From assembly GCF_022095675.1 (NCBI RefSeq), contig NZ_JAHYSG010000010.1:1-64000 (forward strand): a stretch of 64,000 nt of DNA. The letters are read 5' to 3'. The notes below the pieces were generated by a model. It ran no database searches, was not told where the DNA came from, and saw nothing but the letters and a program-made list of their open reading frames with translations. The DNA is from Dactylosporangium sp. AC04546. Its GTDB lineage: Bacteria > Actinomycetota > Actinomycetes > Mycobacteriales > Micromonosporaceae. A program made the position numbers and the translations under genes. This document shows positions 1-6,738 of the stretch, in pieces (within the stretch, counting starts at the first letter, position 1; the number at the start of each line of letters is the position of its first letter).

Positions 1-835
1 GACCCCGCAGCCGCAACGGAAACAGGTACGACGTCGGCGCGTCGGCCGAGTGCAGGACGATCGACTCCTTCGTCCCCGTCGCCCGCGTCTCGAACATCAG
101 GTCGACGCCGGGCAGCACCCCCGGATAGACGGCCGTGTCACCGTCCACCTTCGCCTCGACAGGCTGGGCACCGGCGAGCGAGTAGGACATGCCGTGCCCG
201 GCGTCGACGCTCAACTCCACCAGGCGCGGGTCGTCGGCGGTCGCCGCGAGGTCGGTCGCCACCGCGTTCGCCTTCTGCCGGTACCGGCCGTCGCCGCCGC
301 GCGCGAGCGTCGGGTCGATCGGCGTCCACCGGCCGTCGGGCGTGCGATAGTTGACCGCCTGCTGGTACACCTTGCGCGTGTACGAGCCGTCCGGGTTCGC
401 GTAGACGTCGGAGTTCCCCGTCGCCGCCCCGGGGATGCGCTTGCTGTGCTGCGGGTCGAAGCTCGCGTCGCCGGGCAGGACCGGCGTCTTGCCCGGACCG
501 GCGATCCGCTTCCCGTCCGGTGCCGGTGCCTGGTACTCGGGCAGCGCGCCGATGCCGCGCCCGGGCGGCTGTCCGGCGCCGCGGTGCGCGCTGGTGTCGC
601 CCGCCGCCGTGTCGTGCCCGCCGCCCTGCGACTGTTCGGGCAGGCCACCGACGGCCGGCAGCGTGGTGTTGCGGAAGTCGTCGAGGAACCATCGCAGTGC
701 GTCGAGGGGGAAACCCTGTCTGCCCGGGACGGACCCGGGCGCTGCTCCGACGCTCAGGACGAGCGCCGCAATCGTGGTGAGGGCGACCAATCGCTTCAAC
801 CGCTTGGCCGCTGCGGTGCGGTCAGGGAGAGACAC
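1..835 (-). CDS. Secreted DNRLRE/RHS-type large protein, N-terminal part (partial)
   Basis: The reading frame is open from a GTG at 835 to the left edge, so only the first ~278 residues are present. The start is followed by a basic stretch (KRLKRLV) and a hydrophobic segment ending near VGAAPG, which I read as a Sec signal peptide. After it come a low-complexity Pro/Gly region and then a module with NPDGSYTRKVYQQ, PDGRWTPIDPTL and YPGVLPGVDLMF. This wording is characteristic of the N-terminal domain of actinobacterial DNRLRE-domain and RHS-repeat surface proteins, which are usually well over 1000 residues. The C-terminal part, which would decide between a toxin-type RHS protein and a plain DNRLRE protein, lies outside the window. 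A DasR-like palindrome sits 21 bp upstream of the start. The family call is from recognition of these motifs; the start codon is the only in-frame one that keeps the signal peptide. Confidence 0.65.
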   Translation of the reverse strand, partial: MSLPDRTAAAKRLKRLVALTTIAALVLSVGAAPGSVPGRQGFPLDALRWFLDDFRNTTLPAVGGLPEQSQGGGHDTAAGDTSAHRGAGQPPGRGIGALPEYQAPAPDGKRIAGPGKTPVLPGDASFDPQHSKRIPGAATGNSDVYANPDGSYTRKVYQQAVNYRTPDGRWTPIDPTLARGGDGRYRQKANAVATDLAATADDPRLVELSVDAGHGMSYSLAGAQPVEAKVDGDTAVYPGVLPGVDLMFETRATGTKESIVLHSADAPTSYLFPLRLRG

Positions 836-855
836 GGCTCGATTTTGAGGGCGCC

Positions 856-871
856 ACCGGTCTAGACCATT
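856..871. promoter_or_regulatory. Putative DasR-responsive element (dre)
   Basis: The sequence accGGTCTAGACCatt contains the perfect palindrome GGTCTAGACC and matches the known dre consensus (ACTGGTCTAGACCACT) at all core positions. It lies just upstream of the GTG start of the secreted protein at 835, where a repressor would block transcription. The role of DasR (GntR family, N-acetylglucosamine-6-phosphate responsive) is established in Streptomyces; its action here is inferred. Confidence 0.55.
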
Positions 872-1143
872 TCGCGTGCGGAATCTGGACGAGCTCTTGA
901 GGATTGGGCCACCCGGCGTTCACGTCGCCACCCGCCGGGCGGATGGCCACCACCCACACGGACCTGCGATGCAGCGCCGGTGGACCGGATCGGCCGGGCA
1001 CATCTCACGCGAAACCGCGGCAACGGCGCTCACATGACCACCGGCCGGGGCAATCGCGATTGATCGTGCTGAATGGGTGCGAGCCGTCACAGTTACCACC
1101 GGCAACCGGCCGCAGCCGACCCCGGCTCCAGGTCCAGACCAAC

Positions 1144-1173
1144 CGCCCCTGCGGGGTGCCGCCCGCAGGGGCG
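1144..1173 (-). terminator. Hairpin terminator after the S8 protease gene
   Basis: A perfect 12-bp stem (1144-1155 pairs with 1162-1173) with a 6-nt loop lies 24 nt beyond the stop codon of the protease gene on the minus strand. No U-tract follows, as is usual in high-GC actinobacteria. The rest of the gap between 872 and 1143 shows nothing I can support. Confidence 0.6.
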
Positions 1174-1196
1174 CTCGCTCGCGGTACCGGATCCGC

Positions 1197-3560
1197 TCAG
1201 GGAGACGGGGCGAACCAGCCCTGCAGGTCCACGATCACGTGCAGCGTGCCCGGGCTGCCGTTCCTGATGCGGATGCGGCCGTCGGCGCCCGGGGCGACCA
1301 CGACGGCGTTGGCCCGCCACGAACCCGCCTGGAAGTCCATCACCGACACCGTCGGCCCGGCGTCGCCGAGCGGCCACACCTGCAGGTAGCCCGACTCCTG
1401 GATGCTCGTCGCGGTCAGGTTGAGCGACACGGCCGTGACGCCCGTGGCCGGTACGCCGCCCACGCCGGTCACCTGCACGTCGAGGGTCGCGCCGGCGGCC
1501 ACCGGGATGCCCGTGCCGGCGGTGCGGGTGTTGATCAGGCGGGTGGCCGCCGGGTGCAGGTCCGCGCCGGTGGTCGCGTCCGGGGTGAAGTACCCCTGCA
1601 CGGTCACGCTGAGGTGGACGGCGGCCGCGCCCCGGTTGACGAACGTGACGCCGCCGTCGGGGCCGAGCGCGACCACCGCGCCCGACTGGGTCGAGCCCGG
1701 CCGGTGGTTGAACACGGCGCGCCCCTGGGCGGCGCCCGACGGTGCCGCGGTGAGCCAGCCGCTCTCCGCCGCGCCGGGCACGAGGAGGTTGACGAACGCG
1801 GCCGTGGCGCCCGGCGGAACCAGCCCGCCGGTGAGCGTCACCGTGCGGCTGCCGCCGGCCGGGATGGTGCCGACCGGCGTGCCCAGCCCGGACCGGGTGT
1901 CGACCAGCCGGGTGTGGGTGACCGGCACGAAGCCTCCCGGGCCGCCCGCGGCGGTGTAGTAGCCCTGCACCTCCACGACGACGTGAGCGCTGCCGGCCTG
2001 GTTGTAGGCGGTCAGCCGGCCGCTGGCGCCGACCGGCACGACAGCCACGTTCGACAGGCTCTCCCCCGCGGCGACGTTGATCATGGAAAGGCCGGGGATC
2101 TCCCGCCCGTCCGCCCAGACGTCCACGTGTGTCGCCACCGTCGGACCGAGAACGGCGACCCGCACCAGTACCGCGTGCACCCCGGCCGCCGGGACACCCG
2201 CCACTCCCGTCACCGGGAACGTCGTCATGCTCGCCGGGCCCCGCACGCCGGTCGCGCCGCCCAGCCCGCTGCGGGTGTCGAGCACCCCGCCCGGCGTCTC
2301 CAGCGGCACGAACCGCAGCGGCGGCGCCTGCGAGCCGAGGTCGTGCACGCTGTAGAGCAGCCGGTTCGGCGAACCGGCCCCGGGGTTGACCACCGCGCCG
2401 GTGGTGGCGTTGCCGACCAGGTGGTCGCGCACCTGCGCCGGCGTCCACGCCGGGTGCTCCGCCAGCACCAGCGCCGCGGCGCCGCCGACGTGCGGGGCCG
2501 CCATCGACGTGCCCTTCTTCGTCATGGTGGCGGTGTCGCTGCTGTGCGACGCGGACAGGACGTCCTGTCCCGGCGCGAAGATGTCGACGCAGCTGCCGAA
2601 GTTGGAGTTGGCGTACCGCGCGTCGGTGGTGTTCGTCGCGGCCACCGTGATCGCCGCCGGCACCCGCGCCGGCGAGCGCTTGCAGGCGTCGTCGTTCTGG
2701 TTGCTCGCGGACACGGTGAACACCACGCCGGACGCGATGGACCGGGCCACCGCCTTGTCGACCGCGCTGCTGGCGTTCATGCTGTGGCTCATGTTCGCCA
2801 CGGCGGGCCGGACCGCGTTCGCGGTGACCCAGTCCACCCCGGCCAGGATGCTCGCGGTCGTGCTCTTCGCATTGCAGTCGGTGATCCGCACCGCGACCAG
2901 CGACACGTCTTTGGCCATGCCGAACGTCGCACCGCCGAGGATGCCGGCGACATGGGTCCCGTGGCTGTGGCAGTCCGCGGCGGCGCCGCCGTCGATCGCG
3001 TCGAAGCCGCTCCTGGCCCGCCCGCCGAACTCGGTGTGCGAGAAACGGATGCCGGAGTCCAGGATGTAGGCGGTCACGCCCGCCGCGCCGCCCGCGTGGG
3101 CGTAGCGGCCGTCCAGCGGCAGGTTGCGCTGGTCGACGCGGTCGAGTCCCCAGCCCGGCGGGCTGACCTGCACCGCGCCCGCCTCCTCGTCGGCGCTCAC
3201 CACCTGGTTCGGTTCGACGTAGTCCACCGCGGGGTCGGCGGCCAGCCGCCCGGCGTCCGCCGCGGTCAGGCGCACCTCGAACCCGAGCAGCCCGGCCGAG
3301 TAGACGCGACCCACCTGGCCACCGTGGGCACCGGCCAGCCGGGCCGCGGTGCCCGCCACCTCCGCGGCGTCCATCGTGGACACTGCGGAGTCCTTCAGCA
3401 CCACGATGTAGCTGTCGCCGACCGTCGGCCCGTCCACGACCCGCAGGTCGCCGGTCTCCGGCGCCGCCAGGGCCGGACCGCCGGCCGAGGCGAGCACCGC
3501 CGCGGCGGCCCACAAGCCGATCCCCAGCGACCAGCGCCGGAACGTGCTCGGCAGGTTCAT
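1197..3560 (-). CDS. Secreted subtilisin-like (S8) serine protease with C-terminal beta-repeats
   Basis: The start chosen is ATG at 3560, preceded by GGGAGGAA; an upstream ATG at 3587 has no ribosome site. The protein (787 aa) has a signal peptide (~residues 1-33), an inhibitor_I9-type propeptide (SYIVVLKDS to DYVEPNQVV) and a peptidase S8 domain. The catalytic triad is visible as Asp in YILDSG, His in SHGTHVAGI and Ser in GTSMAAPHV; the oxyanion Asn is in SASNQN where the family usually has AAGN. The layout is that of proteinase-K/aqualysin-like extracellular proteases. After the catalytic domain come three ~130-residue repeats, each opening with a variant of RLVDTRSGLGTPVG and closing with VQGYYT/VQGYFT/LQGWFA, a beta-rich module common in actinobacterial exoproteins whose function is not known to me. 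The gene stands alone with a strong hairpin after it. Confidence 0.9.
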   Translation of the reverse strand: MNLPSTFRRWSLGIGLWAAAAVLASAGGPALAAPETGDLRVVDGPTVGDSYIVVLKDSAVSTMDAAEVAGTAARLAGAHGGQVGRVYSAGLLGFEVRLTAADAGRLAADPAVDYVEPNQVVSADEEAGAVQVSPPGWGLDRVDQRNLPLDGRYAHAGGAAGVTAYILDSGIRFSHTEFGGRARSGFDAIDGGAAADCHSHGTHVAGILGGATFGMAKDVSLVAVRITDCNAKSTTASILAGVDWVTANAVRPAVANMSHSMNASSAVDKAVARSIASGVVFTVSASNQNDDACKRSPARVPAAITVAATNTTDARYANSNFGSCVDIFAPGQDVLSASHSSDTATMTKKGTSMAAPHVGGAAALVLAEHPAWTPAQVRDHLVGNATTGAVVNPGAGSPNRLLYSVHDLGSQAPPLRFVPLETPGGVLDTRSGLGGATGVRGPASMTTFPVTGVAGVPAAGVHAVLVRVAVLGPTVATHVDVWADGREIPGLSMINVAAGESLSNVAVVPVGASGRLTAYNQAGSAHVVVEVQGYYTAAGGPGGFVPVTHTRLVDTRSGLGTPVGTIPAGGSRTVTLTGGLVPPGATAAFVNLLVPGAAESGWLTAAPSGAAQGRAVFNHRPGSTQSGAVVALGPDGGVTFVNRGAAAVHLSVTVQGYFTPDATTGADLHPAATRLINTRTAGTGIPVAAGATLDVQVTGVGGVPATGVTAVSLNLTATSIQESGYLQVWPLGDAGPTVSVMDFQAGSWRANAVVVAPGADGRIRIRNGSPGTLHVIVDLQGWFAPSP

Positions 3561-3595
3561 GCCGTGTTCCTCCCCATGCGTAGGCACCTGTACAT

Positions 3596-3630
3596 GTATC
3601 GACGGCCGTCGTGAAGACGGCCGTGGATAC
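3596..3630 (-). terminator. Hairpin between P450 gene and protease gene
   Basis: An inverted repeat GTATC-n-ACGGCCGTC / GACGGCCGT-n-GATAC with a 5-nt loop (stem of 14 pairs and one mismatch) lies ~80 nt beyond the stop of the P450 gene and ~36 nt before the protease start. It most likely terminates the P450 transcript; a role in the protease leader is possible because both genes are on the same strand. Confidence 0.5.
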
Positions 3631-3709
3631 GGTACCTACGACGCCGCGCGGCGATCCACGCGCGAACACCCGGGGACGGGCAACGGGCGTACAGGGCCTC
3701 GCCGCCGCG

Positions 3710-4954
3710 TCAGCGGGCTCGGACCTGTTGCCGGGTGTCGAGTTCCTGGGCGGAGCGGACCCGGTCGAAGCGAACGGGAAGGTGTCGTGGGCCGCGAAGT
3801 GCGGAGTTCGGCCGGTACGGCGGCGGGTCGGCGAGCAGGCGGGGATGCTCCAGTCGCCGGGCCAGTTCGGTGAGGGCGATCTGGGTCTCGGCCCGGGCCA
3901 GTGGTGCGCCGAAGCAGTAATGGACGCCGCCGAGGAAGCCCAGGTGCTGGCCTTCCCGTGGGTTGACATCGAACCGCTCGGGGTCGTGCCGGTCGGGATC
4001 GAACAGGTCGGGATCGCGTACGTGGTCGGGATCACGGCTGCCGGAGGCAAGGGCCAGATAGATGTGGGCGCCGGCGGGAACGGTGGTGCCGGCGATGTCG
4101 ATGTCGTCGAGCGCTGTCCGGGACACGAAGTGCACGGGTGGCTCGTACCGTAGGAGCTCCTCGACCGTGGGGATGACGTACTCGGGTTCCTCGCGGATCC
4201 GCTCGAGCGTGGCGGGGTGTCGCAACAGGGTCAGCATGCCGTTGGTGATGAGGTTGACCGTGGTCTCGTGCCCGGCGAACAGCAGCAGCGACGCGTTGGC
4301 CTGCAACTCGGCCGGCGACATCACCGTCGCGGTGCGCTCATCGGTGACGAGTGCCGAGAGCAGGTCCTGCCCCGGCATTTCGCGGTGGGCCTCGATGAGC
4401 GTGCCGAAGTACCGGCCCAGATCGGCCCAGGCGTCGTCGGCGCCGCGGCGCGCCTGCTCGTCGCCGGCGGCCTGCGGGCCGAGGCCCTGGACAAGGGCGT
4501 CGGCCCAGACGTGGAAGCGGGGTTCGTCCTCCAGCGGCACGCCGAGCAGCCGGCAGATCGCTGTCACCGGTAGCGGATAGGCGAAGTCGTCCACCAGGTC
4601 GACCTCGGTCCGGCCGACGAGGCGGTCGATCAGCCCGGTGACGATCTCCGAGAGCTCGGGCCGCATCCGGTCGATGCGGTCGGGCGTCGTCGGCGGACCG
4701 TAGTGACGGTTCAGCGTGCGGCGCAGCTTGTCGTGCTCCGGCGGGTCCGTCTCGATGAAGCCCTGCAGGGCCCCTCTTCGCGAGCTGATCCGCGGGTCGT
4801 GCACCAGCGCGGCGATGTCGCGGTACCGGCTGACCACATAGGAGCCGTCGGCCTCCCGCACGACCGGGGTCTTGCGCAACTCCCGGTACAGCGGGTAGGG
4901 GTCGGCACGGTTGGCGTAGTCCTGGATCTGCTCGAAGATGCTGGCTGCTGCCAT
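3710..4954 (-). CDS. Cytochrome P450 (first cassette)
   Basis: A 414-residue bacterial class I P450, the normal length for soluble actinobacterial CYPs. Visible signatures are the I-helix oxygen-binding motif AGHETT (227-232), the K-helix EELLR (265-269) and the haem loop FLGGVHYCFG with Cys347 as thiolate ligand. It would hydroxylate or otherwise oxidise a small lipophilic substrate, using electrons from the ferredoxin-reductase fusion encoded 40 nt upstream on the same strand, so the two are probably one operon. It is closely related to the second P450 at 9559-10842 (shared DDFAYPLPV.AICRLLGVP, AGHETTVNLITNGMLTLLRHP). The substrate cannot be read from the sequence. Confidence 0.93.
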   Translation of the reverse strand: MAAASIFEQIQDYANRADPYPLYRELRKTPVVREADGSYVVSRYRDIAALVHDPRISSRRGALQGFIETDPPEHDKLRRTLNRHYGPPTTPDRIDRMRPELSEIVTGLIDRLVGRTEVDLVDDFAYPLPVTAICRLLGVPLEDEPRFHVWADALVQGLGPQAAGDEQARRGADDAWADLGRYFGTLIEAHREMPGQDLLSALVTDERTATVMSPAELQANASLLLFAGHETTVNLITNGMLTLLRHPATLERIREEPEYVIPTVEELLRYEPPVHFVSRTALDDIDIAGTTVPAGAHIYLALASGSRDPDHVRDPDLFDPDRHDPERFDVNPREGQHLGFLGGVHYCFGAPLARAETQIALTELARRLEHPRLLADPPPYRPNSALRGPRHLPVRFDRVRSAQELDTRQQVRAR

Positions 4955-4994
4955 GGCGCGTTCCTTCTGACGATCGATCAGCGGCCGGCGACAC

Positions 4995-6581
4995 TCAGCC
5001 GACGGGCACGAGGACGGCGGTGCGCTCGCTGGGTTGGTGACCGGTGAGGACCACCGTGGCGTGGAACGACGGCGCCTGCCGGATCTCGGCCGGCACCGGG
5101 TGCCGGCTCGGCGGCTCGTCGACGGTGCGCGCCTGCGGCGGGAACGGCGCGGCCTGCGCGATCAGCCGGCCGTAGTGCTCCAGCCACATCCCTTGATCGA
5201 AGGTGACCGCGGCGGTGATGCGGCCCTGGCGGCCGTACACGGCCACGAACCGGCGCTCGGCCGTCGATCCCTGCGCCACGACGATCTCGTCGGCGAAGGT
5301 CGGCACCCCGATCGACTTGATCTCCGTGCCGAACTGTGTGGACCAGAACACCGGCAGGGCGACGTGCGCCCAGCGGTCCGGCCCGGTGCCGACCATGTTG
5401 TGGGCCGCGATCTCGGCCTGGTCGACCGCGTTGCCCCAGTGTTCCAGCGCCATGAACTGGTACTCGTAGGCCGGGTGCGGGAACCGCGCCACGTCACCGG
5501 CGACGAAGATGTCGTCGGTGACGACGCCGTTGGCGTCGAACGCGCGGCATCCCGCGTCGCAGGCCACGCCCCATGGCCCGGAGGCCAGGCCGGCCCCCTG
5601 GAGCCACTCGACGTTGCGCTGCGCGCCCAGGGCCGCGACGGCCACGTCGACGTCGAGCGTGGTGCCGTCCGACAGCCGGGCCCGGCGAAGCCGGCCCTCC
5701 GCGTCGCCTTCCAGCGCGCTGACCGAGGTCGTGCAGCGCAGATCGACGCCGGCCTCCCGCTGCATCTCGGCCGCGATCCGGCCGACCGCGGCGCCCAGCG
5801 CCCCGGCCAGGGGCGCCGGCCCGTGGTCGACGACCGTGACCGGTATGCCCAGCTCGCGGCAGTTGGAGGCGACCTCGGAGCCGATGAACCCCGCCCCGAT
5901 CACCAGCACCTGGCGGGGCTCGGCGGCGAGGCGCTGTCGCAGCCCGAGGGCGTCGTCACGGTTGCGCACCGTGTAGACGCCGGTCAGCGCCGCCTCGTCG
6001 GGGTTCGGCCAGGGCCGGGCGCGCACCCCGGTGGCGATCAGCAGCCGGTCGTACGCCACCTCGTCGCCTCCGGCGAGCACCACCCGCTTGCCGCGCCGGT
6101 CCAGCCCGACCGCCGCCTGCCCGAGCCGCCAGTCCGCGTCGAGCCCGCCGCTGCGCGGCAGCGCCGTGTCCTGCGCCGGCACCCACCCGGCCAGCACCTG
6201 CTTGGACAGCGGTACCCGGTCGTAGGGCCCGTGGGTCTCGTCGCCGATCACCGTCAGCGATCCGCCGAACCCCTCGCGGCGAAGCGCGTACGCGGCGCGC
6301 AGCCCGGCCAGCGACGCACCGACGACGACGATCCGCTCGACCACGCCGGCGGTCGTGGCGGCCCGTCGCTGTGCGATCGCGGCCTCGTCGGCCCGGTGGT
6401 CCAGCACGATGGCCCGCGTCGGACAGGCCGCCGCCGCCCGCAGCACCTTCTCCCGCTGCTCGTCGCTCGGGTTGGGTTCGTACAGCAGCGCCTCGTCGCC
6501 CGGCATGCGAAAGACCTCCGGCGCGGCGAAGACGCACTGCCCATATCCCTGACACCGCGTGGAGTCCACCACAAGCCTCAT
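4995..6581 (-). CDS. Fused [3Fe-4S] ferredoxin - FAD-dependent ferredoxin reductase
   Basis: 528 residues if started at ATG 6581 (MRLVVDSTRC), matching the paralogue's start; an ATG at 6623 is possible but adds an unrelated leader. Residues 1-~62 are a P450-type ferredoxin with Cys10, Cys16 and Cys53-Pro, spaced as in [3Fe-4S] proteins. Residues ~83-528 form an NAD(P)H:ferredoxin reductase with an FAD Rossmann motif (VVVGASLAGLRAA), PYDRVPLSKQVL, an NAD motif (VLVIGAGFIGSEVAS) and the second FAD signature TDDIFVAGDVARFP. Electron flow would be NAD(P)H to FAD to the fused cluster to the P450 encoded just downstream. These two partners are usually separate proteins, so the fusion is unusual. 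It diverges from the LAL regulator at 6739. Confidence 0.9.
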   Translation of the reverse strand: MRLVVDSTRCQGYGQCVFAAPEVFRMPGDEALLYEPNPSDEQREKVLRAAAACPTRAIVLDHRADEAAIAQRRAATTAGVVERIVVVGASLAGLRAAYALRREGFGGSLTVIGDETHGPYDRVPLSKQVLAGWVPAQDTALPRSGGLDADWRLGQAAVGLDRRGKRVVLAGGDEVAYDRLLIATGVRARPWPNPDEAALTGVYTVRNRDDALGLRQRLAAEPRQVLVIGAGFIGSEVASNCRELGIPVTVVDHGPAPLAGALGAAVGRIAAEMQREAGVDLRCTTSVSALEGDAEGRLRRARLSDGTTLDVDVAVAALGAQRNVEWLQGAGLASGPWGVACDAGCRAFDANGVVTDDIFVAGDVARFPHPAYEYQFMALEHWGNAVDQAEIAAHNMVGTGPDRWAHVALPVFWSTQFGTEIKSIGVPTFADEIVVAQGSTAERRFVAVYGRQGRITAAVTFDQGMWLEHYGRLIAQAAPFPPQARTVDEPPSRHPVPAEIRQAPSFHATVVLTGHQPSERTAVLVPVG

Positions 6582-6680
6582 AGCGGCACGGTATGCCGGG
6601 CCCCGCACGGCTGCGTCGCTCAACCCGGGTGACGTCGGGCATCAGGCGCCTCGGACGCACCCGCTAGGATGCGGGATTGC

Positions 6681-6737
6681 GGGCCGGGGATGATCACGGG
6701 GTTCGGCGGTTCCGGGGTTCGAGTCCTCGGCGGCCCA
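6681..6737 (+). other. tRNA-Lys-like remnant (T arm and acceptor 3' half)
   Basis: A 5-bp stem CGGGG (6713-6717) / CCTCG (6725-6729, one G-U) closes the loop TTCGAGT, followed by GCGGCCC and A, exactly the geometry of a tRNA T arm, 3' acceptor strand and discriminator base. A GGGCCG at 6681-6686 could pair with CGGCCC at 6731-6736. The interval between is 25 nt instead of about 41, so D and anticodon arms cannot both exist and it is not a functional tRNA. It resembles the 3' end of actinobacterial tRNA-Lys and may be an att-site scar. Chance similarity in GC-rich DNA is a real alternative. Confidence 0.3.
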
Positions 6738-6738
6738 C

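Noticed and set aside
3588..3600. TACATGTA palindrome before the protease gene as an IclR operator
   Set aside because: Too short, lacks the CCAC/GTGG arms, and overlaps the edge of a hairpin that explains the symmetry.
1093..4050. A 985-codon open frame on the minus strand across the protease gene
   Set aside because: It is the shadow of the S8 protease in another frame: no domain, Arg/Gly-rich composition, and codon-position GC bias fits the 1197-3560 frame. The same applies to long frames at 7096-9351, 52298-55048 and the plus-strand 1077-3614.
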